DNA of 10,520 nt from DATAXV01 sp036272915 (GTDB lineage Bacteria; Chloroflexota; Dormibacteria; Dormibacterales; Dormibacteraceae), in assembly GCA_036272915.1 (NCBI GenBank), contig DATAXV010000229.1, positions 1 to 10,520 of the forward strand, given 5' to 3'. The translations under genes were made by a program, and so were the position numbers. The notes under the pieces were generated by a model. The model made no database searches and was not told where the DNA came from. It was given only the letters and a program-made list of their open reading frames with translations. Numbering within the stretch: position 1 is the stretch's first letter; every line of letters begins with the position of its first letter. Of this stretch, positions 1-6,894 are shown in pieces.

Positions 1-1
1 G

Positions 2-232
2 AACGCCTACCTCAGCCGGCCCCCCCACCACCCGGACGCGCCGCTCACGAGCGACGGGCGAAGCAGCCGCCAGCTGCTCGTCGAACCGCTCGGCCTGCTC
101 GACCGGAAGCTCGACGAGGTTGCCGAGGGCATGCTTCGGCAGGACCTTGAGGGGCTGCTGGCCAACGGGCGCTTCCTCGAGGAGCAGTTCGGCCGCCACG
201 AGAGCGAGCTGACCCTCCCGCGCGACGACTGA
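2..232 (+). CDS. C-terminal fragment of an unrecognised protein (5' end outside window)
   Basis: An open frame runs in from the left edge with no start codon and ends at TGA 230-232, giving 76 residues. Only about five of its codons end in A or T, which is the codon bias of the clear genes in the window and is the main reason to call it coding. The visible part begins with a Pro/His-rich stretch. It continues into a charged, Leu-rich, probably helical segment (around RQLLVEPLGLLDRKLDEVAE) and ends in an acidic tail, PRDD. I do not recognise the family and see no catalytic motif. It reads in the same direction as the small ORF and acetyltransferase that follow, but the next candidate start is 95 bp away, so an operon link is not shown. 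The opposite strand is also open here, but its product is Ser/Arg/Pro-rich and looks like a shadow. Confidence 0.5.
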   Translation, partial: NAYLSRPPHHPDAPLTSDGRSSRQLLVEPLGLLDRKLDEVAEGMLRQDLEGLLANGRFLEEQFGRHESELTLPRDD

Positions 233-296
233 TCGCACGAGGCCGCGCGGGGCGGTCCACAGAGTCCGACAGTTCCCTGCGCATTCGCTGACGACT

Positions 297-310
297 CGGC
301 CCCGGGGCCG
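297..310. repeat. 14-bp perfect GC palindrome, possible terminator stem
   Basis: CGGCCCCGGGGCCG is its own reverse complement and lies 64 bp after the stop of the left-edge gene and 17 bp before the next candidate start. As RNA it could form a short, very GC-rich stem, but no T-run follows. It may be a weak terminator or just a product of base composition. The rest of 233-327 shows nothing recognisable. Confidence 0.25.
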
Positions 311-327
311 TACCCCAGGCTGAGGTC

Positions 328-510
328 ATGAGCCCGAGAACCGGAAAGCTGCTCGGAAACCTCATCCCACTGGCGGTGCTCGCCGCCGCGGCGGCGGTGG
401 TGGTGGGTGCTCTGGACGACGTCATGCGCCGGGTGGTCGACCACCACGCCCGGCTCCTGGTCCAGACCGGCGACCTCCTGCCGCAGGAACTCGGTTCGCC
501 GACGGCATGA
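328..510 (+). CDS. Possible small single-pass membrane protein (60 aa)
   Basis: This ATG-to-TGA frame of 60 residues has a basic N-terminus (MSPRTGK) and a hydrophobic Ala/Val/Leu segment at about residues 9-28 long enough to cross the membrane once. A short amphipathic tail with His/Arg/Asp follows. Roughly 85% of codons end in G or C, a little below the neighbouring genes but well above chance for a non-coding frame. A GAGG sequence lies 2 bp before the ATG, which is rather close for a Shine-Dalgarno site. No known family is recognised, and the hydrophobic run is partly a run of GCG/GTG codons that could arise by chance in such GC-rich DNA. Function unknown. It precedes the acetyltransferase by 55 bp in the same direction. 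Confidence 0.42.
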   Translation: MSPRTGKLLGNLIPLAVLAAAAAVVVGALDDVMRRVVDHHARLLVQTGDLLPQELGSPTA

Positions 511-565
511 GACCCGTCGCCGCTGCCCCCTGCGTGGGGCCGGTCCCGGCGGCCAGACTGGACGC

Positions 566-1039
566 ATGTCCATCTCCGTTCGCCGCGCCGGCACCGACGA
601 TGCCCCGGAGCTCACCCGGCTCCGTGTCCAGATGTTCGCCGACATGGGCAGGGACGTGGCTGCGCTGGACGAGGAGTGGCGCGCGATGGTGACGGACCAC
701 TTCACGGAGCGCCTCGCCGACGTCGAGAGGTTCGCCGGGTTCGTCGTCGACCGCGCTCCGGGACGGCTGGCCGCCTGCTCCGTCGGCTGGCTGGATCGCC
801 ACCTTCCCAGCTCGTTCGGCGGAGGCGGCGATGTCGGCCACATCGCCAACGTGTCCACCGACCCCGCATGGCGCCGCCGCGGCTATGCCCGGGCGACCAT
901 GAGCGCGCTGGTGGAGTGGATGCGGACTCGTGACGTGCAGCACGTCGACCTGAACGCGACCTCCCAGGGGGAGGGTCTCTACCGGTCGCTCGGCTTCTCC
1001 GCGCAGGCGATGGTGGCGCTCCGCCTGCGTCTCCGATGA
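566..1039 (+). CDS. GNAT-family N-acetyltransferase
   Basis: A 157-residue protein with the layout of a single-domain Gcn5-related N-acetyltransferase, which moves an acetyl group from acetyl-CoA to an amine. The N-terminus (SISVRRAGTDDAPELTRLR, residues 2-20) is the usual first strand and helix. Strand 4 and the pyrophosphate-binding loop follow at residues 92-108 (HIANVSTDPAWRRRGYA), containing the R/QxxGxA-type motif RRRGYA at 103-108. Motif B is near the C-terminus (LYRSLGF, 138-144). The length is typical for the family. The substrate cannot be inferred. The frame stays open upstream to 407, but the added residues are Ser/Arg/Pro-rich and unlike the family, so ATG 566 is chosen; the Shine-Dalgarno match there is weak. 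The gene converges on clpX. Confidence 0.9.
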   Translation: MSISVRRAGTDDAPELTRLRVQMFADMGRDVAALDEEWRAMVTDHFTERLADVERFAGFVVDRAPGRLAACSVGWLDRHLPSSFGGGGDVGHIANVSTDPAWRRRGYARATMSALVEWMRTRDVQHVDLNATSQGEGLYRSLGFSAQAMVALRLRLR

Positions 1040-1067
1040 CCGCCCGGTAAGGCCGGACGGAACGGTG

Positions 1068-1096
1068 GGGCGCCGCTGCTCGGTACGGCGGCGCCC
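1068..1096. terminator. Inverted repeat between convergent genes, likely bidirectional terminator
   Basis: GGGCGCCGC (1068-1076) pairs perfectly with GCGGCGCCC (1088-1096) around an 11-base loop. It sits in the 70-bp gap where the acetyltransferase and clpX meet tail to tail, where a terminator serving both strands is expected. There is no T-rich tract on either side, which is common in GC-rich genomes. The position and the 9-bp GC stem carry the call. Confidence 0.6.
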
Positions 1097-1109
1097 TCTC
1101 CGGTTCCGG

Positions 1110-2381
<1,272 letters not shown>

Positions 2382-2388
2382 AGGGCTG

Positions 2389-2393
2389 CCTCC
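2389..2393 (-). promoter_or_regulatory. Ribosome binding site of clpX
   Basis: GGAGG on the minus strand lies 7 bp before the clpX ATG, inside the 15-bp gap after the small zinc-finger gene. It shows that clpX has its own translation start and is not fused to the upstream zinc finger. Confidence 0.75.
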
Positions 2394-2396
2394 ACC

Positions 2397-2588
2397 CTAC
2401 GCCGGGGCCGGGGGATTGTGCCCCCGAAGGATTTCACTGGCCAGGCTCACACATTCGCTGCAGATGTAGACGCCGGCTCCCGCCACCAGCTGCACGCCGC
2501 GTTCGCCACGTTCCTTTCCGCAGAACGAGCATCGCGGGCGGTGGCGGACCACATCCCCGTCCTTATCCTTCCAGCGGCGAAAGATCAT
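2397..2588 (-). CDS. Free-standing ClpX-type C4 zinc-binding domain protein (63 aa)
   Basis: A 63-residue protein consisting of little more than one ClpX N-terminal zinc-binding domain. The cysteines are C20, C23, C43 and C46. The stretches RCSFCGK and LVAG(x)GVYIC closely match residues 12-18 and 27-35 of the ClpX encoded 15 bp downstream, with one extra residue in the loop between the Cys pairs. There is no AAA+ part. A basic N-terminal arm (MIFRRWKDKDGD) and a Pro/Ala tail flank the finger. It begins 21 bp after clpP; GAGGAG lies 2 bp before the ATG and a longer purine run is further up. In ClpX this domain dimerises and binds adaptors and some substrates. A role here as adaptor, competitor or heterodimer partner of ClpX is inference. 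Single-domain proteins of this type are known elsewhere, so it need not be a broken clpX. Confidence 0.9.
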   Translation of the reverse strand: MIFRRWKDKDGDVVRHRPRCSFCGKERGERGVQLVAGAGVYICSECVSLASEILRGHNPPAPA

Positions 2589-2609
2589 GGCTCCTCAGCC
2601 CCCTTGCTC

Positions 2610-3287
2610 TTAGGCCCGGCTGCCGACCGCATCCGCGGGCTCCGCCACCTTTGGCGGGGCCGAGATGATGTCGTCGATCAGGCCGTACTCCTTTGCCTGC
2701 TCGGGCGTCATGAAGAAGTCGCGCTCGGTGTCCTGAGCGACGCGTTCGATCGGCTGGTGGCAGTGCCTGGAGAGGATTCCGTTGAGCAGCTCCCGGGTGC
2801 GCAGGATCTCGCGGGCGTGGATCTGGATGTCCGTCGCCTGGCCCTGCATCCCGCCGAGCGGCTGGTGGATGAGGATGTTGGAGTGCGGGAGTGCGTACCG
2901 GTGCCCGCCGGAACCGCCGGCGAGCAGGATCGCTCCCATCGAGTAGGCCATGCCGATGCAGATGGTGGAGACCACCGGCTTGATGAACTGCATGGTGTCG
3001 TAGATCGCGAGCCCGGCGCTGACGTGACCGCCGGGGCTGTTGATGTAGACCGACACCTCCTTCTCCGGATCCTCGCTCTGGAGGAAGAGGAGCTGGGCGA
3101 TGACGAGGTTCGCGATCTGGTCGTCGATCGGAGTGCCGATGAAGACGATCCGATCCTTGAGGAGCCGGGAGTAGATGTCGAACGCGCGCTCACCACGGTT
3201 GGTGCTCTCCACCACCATGGGGACGAGGGCGTCCATCGCATCGCCAGCTCCGCGGAACTCCACGCTTCGATTGTAGGTCGCTGTCAT
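2610..3287 (-). CDS. clpP: ClpP, serine protease subunit of ClpXP
   Basis: A 225-residue ClpP, the barrel-shaped serine peptidase that degrades proteins fed by ClpX. The catalytic triad is complete by alignment to the family: Ser116 in MAYSMGA, His141 in IHQPLGG and Asp190 in TERDFF. The N-terminal axial region (LVPMVVE, 21-27) and the SPGG oxyanion motif (84-87) are present. The chosen ATG 3287 starts 5 bp after the tig stop and has GAGGGAG 10 bp upstream. This adds 17 residues before an alternative Met18 at 3236 that would match the usual family start; such leaders are often cut off in ClpP. Oddities are Tyr rather than the common Ala before the active-site Ser, and a His-Cys-His cluster (175-177) where TG is usual. 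The next gene is the ClpX-like zinc finger. Confidence 0.98.
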   Translation of the reverse strand: MTATYNRSVEFRGAGDAMDALVPMVVESTNRGERAFDIYSRLLKDRIVFIGTPIDDQIANLVIAQLLFLQSEDPEKEVSVYINSPGGHVSAGLAIYDTMQFIKPVVSTICIGMAYSMGAILLAGGSGGHRYALPHSNILIHQPLGGMQGQATDIQIHAREILRTRELLNGILSRHCHQPIERVAQDTERDFFMTPEQAKEYGLIDDIISAPPKVAEPADAVGSRA

Positions 3288-3292
3288 CGAGT

Positions 3293-4675
3293 TCAGACTC
3301 CCTCGTCGCTGCCGGCGGCGGCACCCGCGGTGGGCTCCTCCGTCTCAGCCTGGTTCTCGGTCTCCGGCGCCGGGTTCTGGCTGAGGAGCTCGGCCAGCTG
3401 CTCCAGCGTCCGCCTTCGGATGAGGCGGCGGCGGAACAGGGCGACGGCGCCCTCGTCCTTCTCCAGCTGCTCCACCGGGGTGTGCTCGGCAAGGTCGCCC
3501 GCGTTCTCGCGCAGCTCCTCCAGCACCTCCTCTCCGGCCGGGTCGATCTCGAACTGGTCGCCGACCTCGTCAAGGACCAGGTCGACCTTCACCTCGGTCG
3601 CGGAGTCGCCGCGGATCTCGGCGCGGTACCCGGCCTCGGTCTTGCCCATGTACTCGAGGTAGCGCTCGAGGCGCAGGCCCTGGTGCGAGAGTTGATGAGT
3701 GAGGTTCTCGATGCGCTGGTCGACACGCCAGTCGATGAGCGCCTCGGGCAGCTCCAGCTCGACGGCCTCGGCGACGGCGGTCAGCGCCCGCTCCTCCCCC
3801 TCGAGCTTGTCGCGGCGGGCGGCGTTCTCCACCAGCTCCTCGCGCACCGACTCGCGGTAGGCGTCGGCGGTCTCGTACGCGCCGTCGCTGAGCTGCTTGG
3901 CCAGCTCGTCGTCGAGCTCGGGGACGCGCTTCTCCTTGAGCCCCTGAATGGTGACCTCGAGGCCCGCGTCCTTGTCCTTCAGCCGCGGGTTCTCGTGCTC
4001 CGCGCTCATGTGGACGTCGGCGTTGACCACATCGCCGATGGAGCGGCCGAGCAGGGCCTCCTTCAGCTCGGGGACGAGCTGGTCGCCGTCGAGGGGCAGC
4101 TCCAGCGCGGCACGCGCCTCCTCGGGCAGCTCCTCCTCGTCCACGTAGACCTTGAGGTCGCCGACCACGATGTCGCCCTCCTGGACCTCCCGCTCCACCG
4201 GCTCGATCTCGGCGAAGCGCTCGCGAAAGACGTCGATGCGGGTCTGCAGGAGCTCGTCCGTGACCTCGCTGTGAGGGAGGTCGATATGGAGCGTCGACAG
4301 GTCGGGCAGCTCCACCTTGGGGAGGACGCTGACCCGGGCCAGGAAGCGGCCGGGACGTCCCCGGTCGAGCTCCTGGATCTCAACCTGCGGCTGGTCGATG
4401 GGCCGGATCTCGTGGTCGCGGAGCGCCTCGGAGAGCACCCCTCCGACGAGCGTCTCGGCGACCTCGCTGCGCAGGGTATCCGGGTCGAGCTTCGCCTCGA
4501 TCAGCGCCTGAGGCGCCTTCCCGGGCCGGAAGCCCTGGACCTTGACGCGGCGTCCGAGCCGGTCCAGAGTCCGCCGAAAGGCTTCCTCGACACGTGCCGG
4601 AGGGACCTCTATCATCACCCCGATCCGGCTCCCGGGGAGGGTCTCGGTGGACACTGAAACGTCGCTGGGCGTCAT
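3293..4675 (-). CDS. tig: Trigger factor, ribosome-associated chaperone
   Basis: A 460-residue trigger factor that binds near the ribosome exit tunnel and shields nascent chains. The ribosome-binding domain covers about residues 8-120 with the signature GFRPGK at 48-53. The FKBP-like peptidyl-prolyl isomerase domain is at about 160-250 (beginning EGDIVVGDLKV). The helical C-terminal chaperone arms run from about 255 to 435, and the end is an acidic, low-complexity Glu/Ala/Gly tail. The length is typical. The frame stays open upstream to TTG 4972, but those 99 residues are in the shadow of the methyltransferase gene and unlike any trigger factor. ATG 4675 begins exactly where homology starts, with GGTGA 4 bp upstream. 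It opens the compact group tig-clpP-zinc finger-clpX, an order in which tig and clp genes are commonly found. Confidence 0.98.
   Translation of the reverse strand: MTPSDVSVSTETLPGSRIGVMIEVPPARVEEAFRRTLDRLGRRVKVQGFRPGKAPQALIEAKLDPDTLRSEVAETLVGGVLSEALRDHEIRPIDQPQVEIQELDRGRPGRFLARVSVLPKVELPDLSTLHIDLPHSEVTDELLQTRIDVFRERFAEIEPVEREVQEGDIVVGDLKVYVDEEELPEEARAALELPLDGDQLVPELKEALLGRSIGDVVNADVHMSAEHENPRLKDKDAGLEVTIQGLKEKRVPELDDELAKQLSDGAYETADAYRESVREELVENAARRDKLEGEERALTAVAEAVELELPEALIDWRVDQRIENLTHQLSHQGLRLERYLEYMGKTEAGYRAEIRGDSATEVKVDLVLDEVGDQFEIDPAGEEVLEELRENAGDLAEHTPVEQLEKDEGAVALFRRRLIRRRTLEQLAELLSQNPAPETENQAETEEPTAGAAAGSDEGV
3298..3304 (-). promoter_or_regulatory. Ribosome binding site supporting the upstream clpP start
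   Basis: GAGGGAG on the minus strand, inside the last codons of tig, lies 10 bp before ATG 3287. The alternative Met18 start at 3236 has only a GGAG about 11 bp away. This favours the longer ClpP and suggests translational coupling to tig. Confidence 0.5.
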
Positions 4676-4685
4676 CGGGTCACCG

Positions 4686-4691
4686 ATTGTA
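4686..4691 (-). promoter_or_regulatory. Possible -10 element upstream of tig
   Basis: TACAAT on the minus strand matches TATAAT at five of six positions and stands out in GC-rich DNA. It lies 10 bp before the tig ATG, so it would give a very short leader or a leaderless message. No convincing -35 box is seen 16-18 bp upstream. Weak evidence. Confidence 0.25.
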
Positions 4692-4754
4692 CGCGTGGGC
4701 AACACGCCGACGAGCCTCGCCGCGCGGAGGGGTCGGAGCGGGTGACGCGGGGGG

Positions 4755-4774
4755 GCTCCGAACTCGACCGGAGC
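4755..4774 (-). terminator. Hairpin between methyltransferase and tig
   Basis: A perfect 6-bp inverted repeat GCTCCG/CGGAGC with an 8-base loop lies 19 bp after the methyltransferase stop. In the direction of transcription a C-run, not a T-run, follows the stem. It could be a weak terminator separating this gene from tig, or a stem left by base composition. The rest of the 118-bp gap holds only the TACAAT element. Confidence 0.3.
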
Positions 4775-4793
4775 GCTTCCGGGCGCATCGCCG

Positions 4794-5453
4794 TCAGACG
4801 GTCTTCTCGAGGACCAGCAGGTGGGAGAGACCGAGCGCTCGCAGCGGCGTTCGCTCAGCGCCGTGCATGGCGCTGCGCACCCCCCTTCCCAGCCCGCCGA
4901 ACCGGTTGGCCAGGTTGTCGTAGCCGCCGAAGATCCGCGTGTGCAGGCAGACCCGCAGGGGCAGCCCGTCAATGAGGCGCAGCAGCCCGCGCCGCGTGTA
5001 GGTGCGCACGTGGGGCGCGAGCCGGTTGCGCAGCGGATCGGGCAGATAGTTGACGAGGGGGATGTTGCCGAAGTGGTACTGGCCGAGCCAGTAGACGCCG
5101 TGCTGCTCGACCGGATACCAGCGGTTGGGGCAGAAGATCACGGCACGCCCCCCGGGGCGGAGGATGCGCGCCATCTCGGCCATGGCCATGCCGTCGTCGG
5201 CGACGTGCTCGATGACCTCGTTGGAGATGACGACGTCGAAGGTGCCGTCGGGGAAGGGCAGGTGCTCGCCGGCGGCGCAGAGGACGAGGGGCCGCTCGGG
5301 GGTGGCCGCGGCCTCACGGACGCGGTCGAGCTCGAAATCGATGCCGTAGACCTCGCCGACGTGGGGTGCGAGACGGCGGACGTAGGTCCCGATCCCGCAG
5401 CCGTCGTCGAGCACGCGGGCCTCGGCCAGGCCAGGCACCGCCTCCTGGATCAT
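4794..5453 (-). CDS. Class I SAM-dependent methyltransferase (start uncertain)
   Basis: 219 residues from the only canonical start in this frame, ATG 5453. Motif I is VLDDGCGIGTY (14-24) and the acidic residue after strand 2 lies in GIDFE (37-41). Motif II is FDVVISNEVIEHV (72-84) and motif III is ILRPGG (97-102). These form the Rossmann fold that binds S-adenosylmethionine, of the Methyltransf_11/UbiE-like type. The C-terminal part (about 110-219) carries aromatic-rich sequence (YWLGQYHFGN) likely to shape the acceptor site; the substrate is unknown. The same frame stays open upstream and reads PSYVWRSGQDRRLR just before the Met, which looks like a genuine N-terminal helix of this family. 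However, no ATG, GTG or TTG occurs between there and the upstream gene's stop at 5539. The true start may therefore be non-canonical or lost. Confidence 0.88.
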   Translation of the reverse strand: MIQEAVPGLAEARVLDDGCGIGTYVRRLAPHVGEVYGIDFELDRVREAAATPERPLVLCAAGEHLPFPDGTFDVVISNEVIEHVADDGMAMAEMARILRPGGRAVIFCPNRWYPVEQHGVYWLGQYHFGNIPLVNYLPDPLRNRLAPHVRTYTRRGLLRLIDGLPLRVCLHTRIFGGYDNLANRFGGLGRGVRSAMHGAERTPLRALGLSHLLVLEKTV

Positions 5454-5538
5454 CCGCAGGCGGCGGTCCTGGCCCGAGCGCCAGACATATGAGGGCTCGC
5501 CGCGCTCGGCGGCCTTGAGGCTGGGTGCTACTTGAGGC

Positions 5539-6186
5539 CTACCGGCTGTGGTTGGGGGAAGGGGTGGTGGTGCGGTTGACCACCGCCACGACTCCGTCGA
5601 CCGAGTGCGCCCGCTCGGCGGCCGCGTCGGCGGCCTTGGCGTCGGCGACCTCGCCCTTCAGGTACACGGTGCGGCCCTCGACGTCGATCTGCAGACCACC
5701 GGGCAGCTCCTCGCCGGCGGCGATGGCGGCCTCGACCCTGACCCTCAGGTCGGCGCCGTTCTGGCTGCCGTTCCCGCGGACCCGGCTGGTCACGGTCTGG
5801 ACCGCGCCACTCACGCCACCCAGCTGCACGTACCGCTCCCGAGCGGCGGTGCCGACCTGGTTGACGCGGTCGCGGACCATGTCTCGACGATTGCGGTCGT
5901 AGAGGAAGTAGGCGGTGACGGCCGCGGCCCCCAGGGCGGCGGCACCGATGATGACCACGGGCACCACCGGGAAGCTCCGGCGCTGCTTGCGGTTCACCGG
6001 CAGCTTGCCGATCCGCTTGTTGGCCGCCTTCCTTACCGAGCCGGCCAGATCCGTTCCCCGGTTCCGCAACGCCTTGCCATCGACCTCGTTCACGCGTTCC
6101 GCAACCAGTTCGCGGAGCGCGTCGTAGGTCTTACCCAATTCGTCGCGCGCGGCCTGTCCGCGCTCCTTGATCGCGAGAAGACTCAT
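5539..6186 (-). CDS. Single-pass membrane protein with C-terminal BON domain
   Basis: A 215-residue protein. Residues 1-70 are soluble, charged and helical and end in a basic patch (NRKQRR). Residues 72-96 form one hydrophobic transmembrane segment, followed by another basic helix (DRNRRDMVRDR). Residues 145-206 form a BON domain (DLRVRVEAAIAAG, then LQIDVEGRTVYLKGEV and VDGVVAVVNRT). BON domains are thought to bind phospholipid or other surface ligands and are common in OsmY-like and envelope stress proteins; the exact role here is unknown. ATG 6186 is chosen because TAGGA lies 9 bp before it. The frame runs on to 6864, but that extension is the shadow of the next gene upstream. It is co-directional with its neighbours; the methyltransferase frame begins within a few bases of its stop. 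Confidence 0.85.
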   Translation of the reverse strand: MSLLAIKERGQAARDELGKTYDALRELVAERVNEVDGKALRNRGTDLAGSVRKAANKRIGKLPVNRKQRRSFPVVPVVIIGAAALGAAAVTAYFLYDRNRRDMVRDRVNQVGTAARERYVQLGGVSGAVQTVTSRVRGNGSQNGADLRVRVEAAIAAGEELPGGLQIDVEGRTVYLKGEVADAKAADAAAERAHSVDGVVAVVNRTTTPSPNHSR

Positions 6187-6195
6187 AGGCGTGAA

Positions 6196-6200
6196 TCCTA
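6196..6200 (-). promoter_or_regulatory. Ribosome binding site of the BON-domain gene
   Basis: TAGGA on the minus strand lies 9 bp before ATG 6186 and fixes this start against the long upstream open frame. Just upstream is an AT-rich patch in an otherwise GC-rich stretch, with TCTAAT at 6206-6211. A -10 box there would place transcription start inside this site, so it is not called as a promoter. Confidence 0.5.
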
Positions 6201-6254
6201 CCACCATTAGAATCACATTCGGGAACAAAACAGGTCCGCGACAGCGGCCCGCGC

Positions 6255-6776
6255 TCACGCGTCGGGACGGACGAAGACCTCCTCCGGATCGGCGAGACGC
6301 TCCTGGCGCGTGCCCGGGAAATGGACCCTGATCCCGGGCCTTCCGGGGGTGCCCAGGAACCATCCGGCGGCGTAGAGCGCGGCGCCGTCCTCGACGGTCG
6401 CCGCCTGGCGCGTGCGCTTGCCGTCGCTGAAGGCGATCTGCTGGTGACGCGCACCGGGGAAGCCGAGCCGGATCTCGCCCCCCGTCTTCAGGTTGTAGAC
6501 GTACGCGTCCAACGCCCCCTCGCCGCCCTCGGCGATCAGCTCGACCACGGTGGGCAGGGTGCCCGACCGCATCCGGTCCTTGATGTCCGCCCGCTGGACG
6601 CGCCGCGACGACCGCCCACGCCGGCGGATCTCGGTCTCGACCACGTCGCGCTGCGAGCGCAGCTCGGCCAGCTGCTGCTCGAGCGGGCGCATCTCGCCGC
6701 GCAGTGCCGCGATCCGCGCGTCCAGCTCCTCGGCGGACAGCTGCTGCAGGTCTGGCTCGGGGGGAGAGCCGCTCAT
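6255..6776 (-). CDS. Coiled-coil protein of unknown function
   Basis: A 173-residue protein whose family I do not recognise. Residues about 12-56 form a charged heptad-like helix (SAEELDARIAALRGEM onward, ending RRRGRSSRR), consistent with a coiled coil and then a basic linker. The rest (about 60-173) looks beta-rich and soluble. It contains a repeated IRxxFPGxR pattern, IRLGFPGAR at 102-110 and IRVHFPGTR at 149-157, with an Ala-rich segment (EDGAALYAAGWFLG) between. There is no signal peptide or membrane segment. ATG 6776 is chosen since the coiled coil begins soon after. GTG 6848, TTG and GTG codons just upstream are possible starts, and none has a good Shine-Dalgarno site. It is the first gene of the minus-strand series and is divergent from the kinase gene. 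Confidence 0.75.
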   Translation of the reverse strand: MSGSPPEPDLQQLSAEELDARIAALRGEMRPLEQQLAELRSQRDVVETEIRRRGRSSRRVQRADIKDRMRSGTLPTVVELIAEGGEGALDAYVYNLKTGGEIRLGFPGARHQQIAFSDGKRTRQAATVEDGAALYAAGWFLGTPGRPGIRVHFPGTRQERLADPEEVFVRPDA

Positions 6777-6843
6777 CACCGACAAGCGTAAGAGGTCGAG
6801 GCCCCGCCGCACGATGCCGCGGACCGGCCGGGTGGAGGTCGGG

Positions 6844-6879
6844 TCCACCCCGGGTTAGGGGCATGAATCCACCCCGGGT
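6844..6879. repeat. Two 12-bp direct repeats in the divergent intergenic region
   Basis: TCCACCCCGGGT occurs exactly twice, at 6844-6855 and 6868-6879, with starts 24 bp apart. They lie between the divergent coiled-coil gene (start 6776) and the kinase gene (start about 6895). Spaced direct repeats in such a place are typical of a regulator binding site. The regulator is unknown; the LuxR-type response regulator encoded nearby is one candidate. Confidence 0.5.
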
Positions 6880-6888
6880 CCGTGGACC
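6877..6888. promoter_or_regulatory. Inverted repeat upstream of the kinase gene, candidate operator
   Basis: GGTCC-GT-GGACC, a 5-bp inverted repeat with a 2-bp spacer, overlaps the end of the second direct repeat and lies just before the kinase start. The same arms without spacer occur upstream of the ABC ATPase at 8797-8806, and the flanks also agree (a G before, AG shortly after). This suggests a shared binding site but is unproven. Confidence 0.35.
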
Positions 6889-6894
6889 GAGTGG

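Noticed and set aside
3482..4657. Long plus-strand ORF (391 codons) opposite trigger factor
   Set aside because: Shadow of tig, with no domain-like pattern.
4676..4972. N-terminal extension of trigger factor to a TTG start
   Set aside because: The extra 99 residues overlap the methyltransferase gene in another frame and do not resemble trigger factor.
6206..6211. TCTAAT as a -10 box for the BON gene
   Set aside because: It would place transcription start inside the ribosome binding site, and no -35 box is seen at the right distance.
6187..6864. N-terminal extension of the BON protein to ATG 6864
   Set aside because: Reads through the coiled-coil gene in another frame; Arg/Pro/Gly-rich, and a good ribosome binding site supports the start at 6186.
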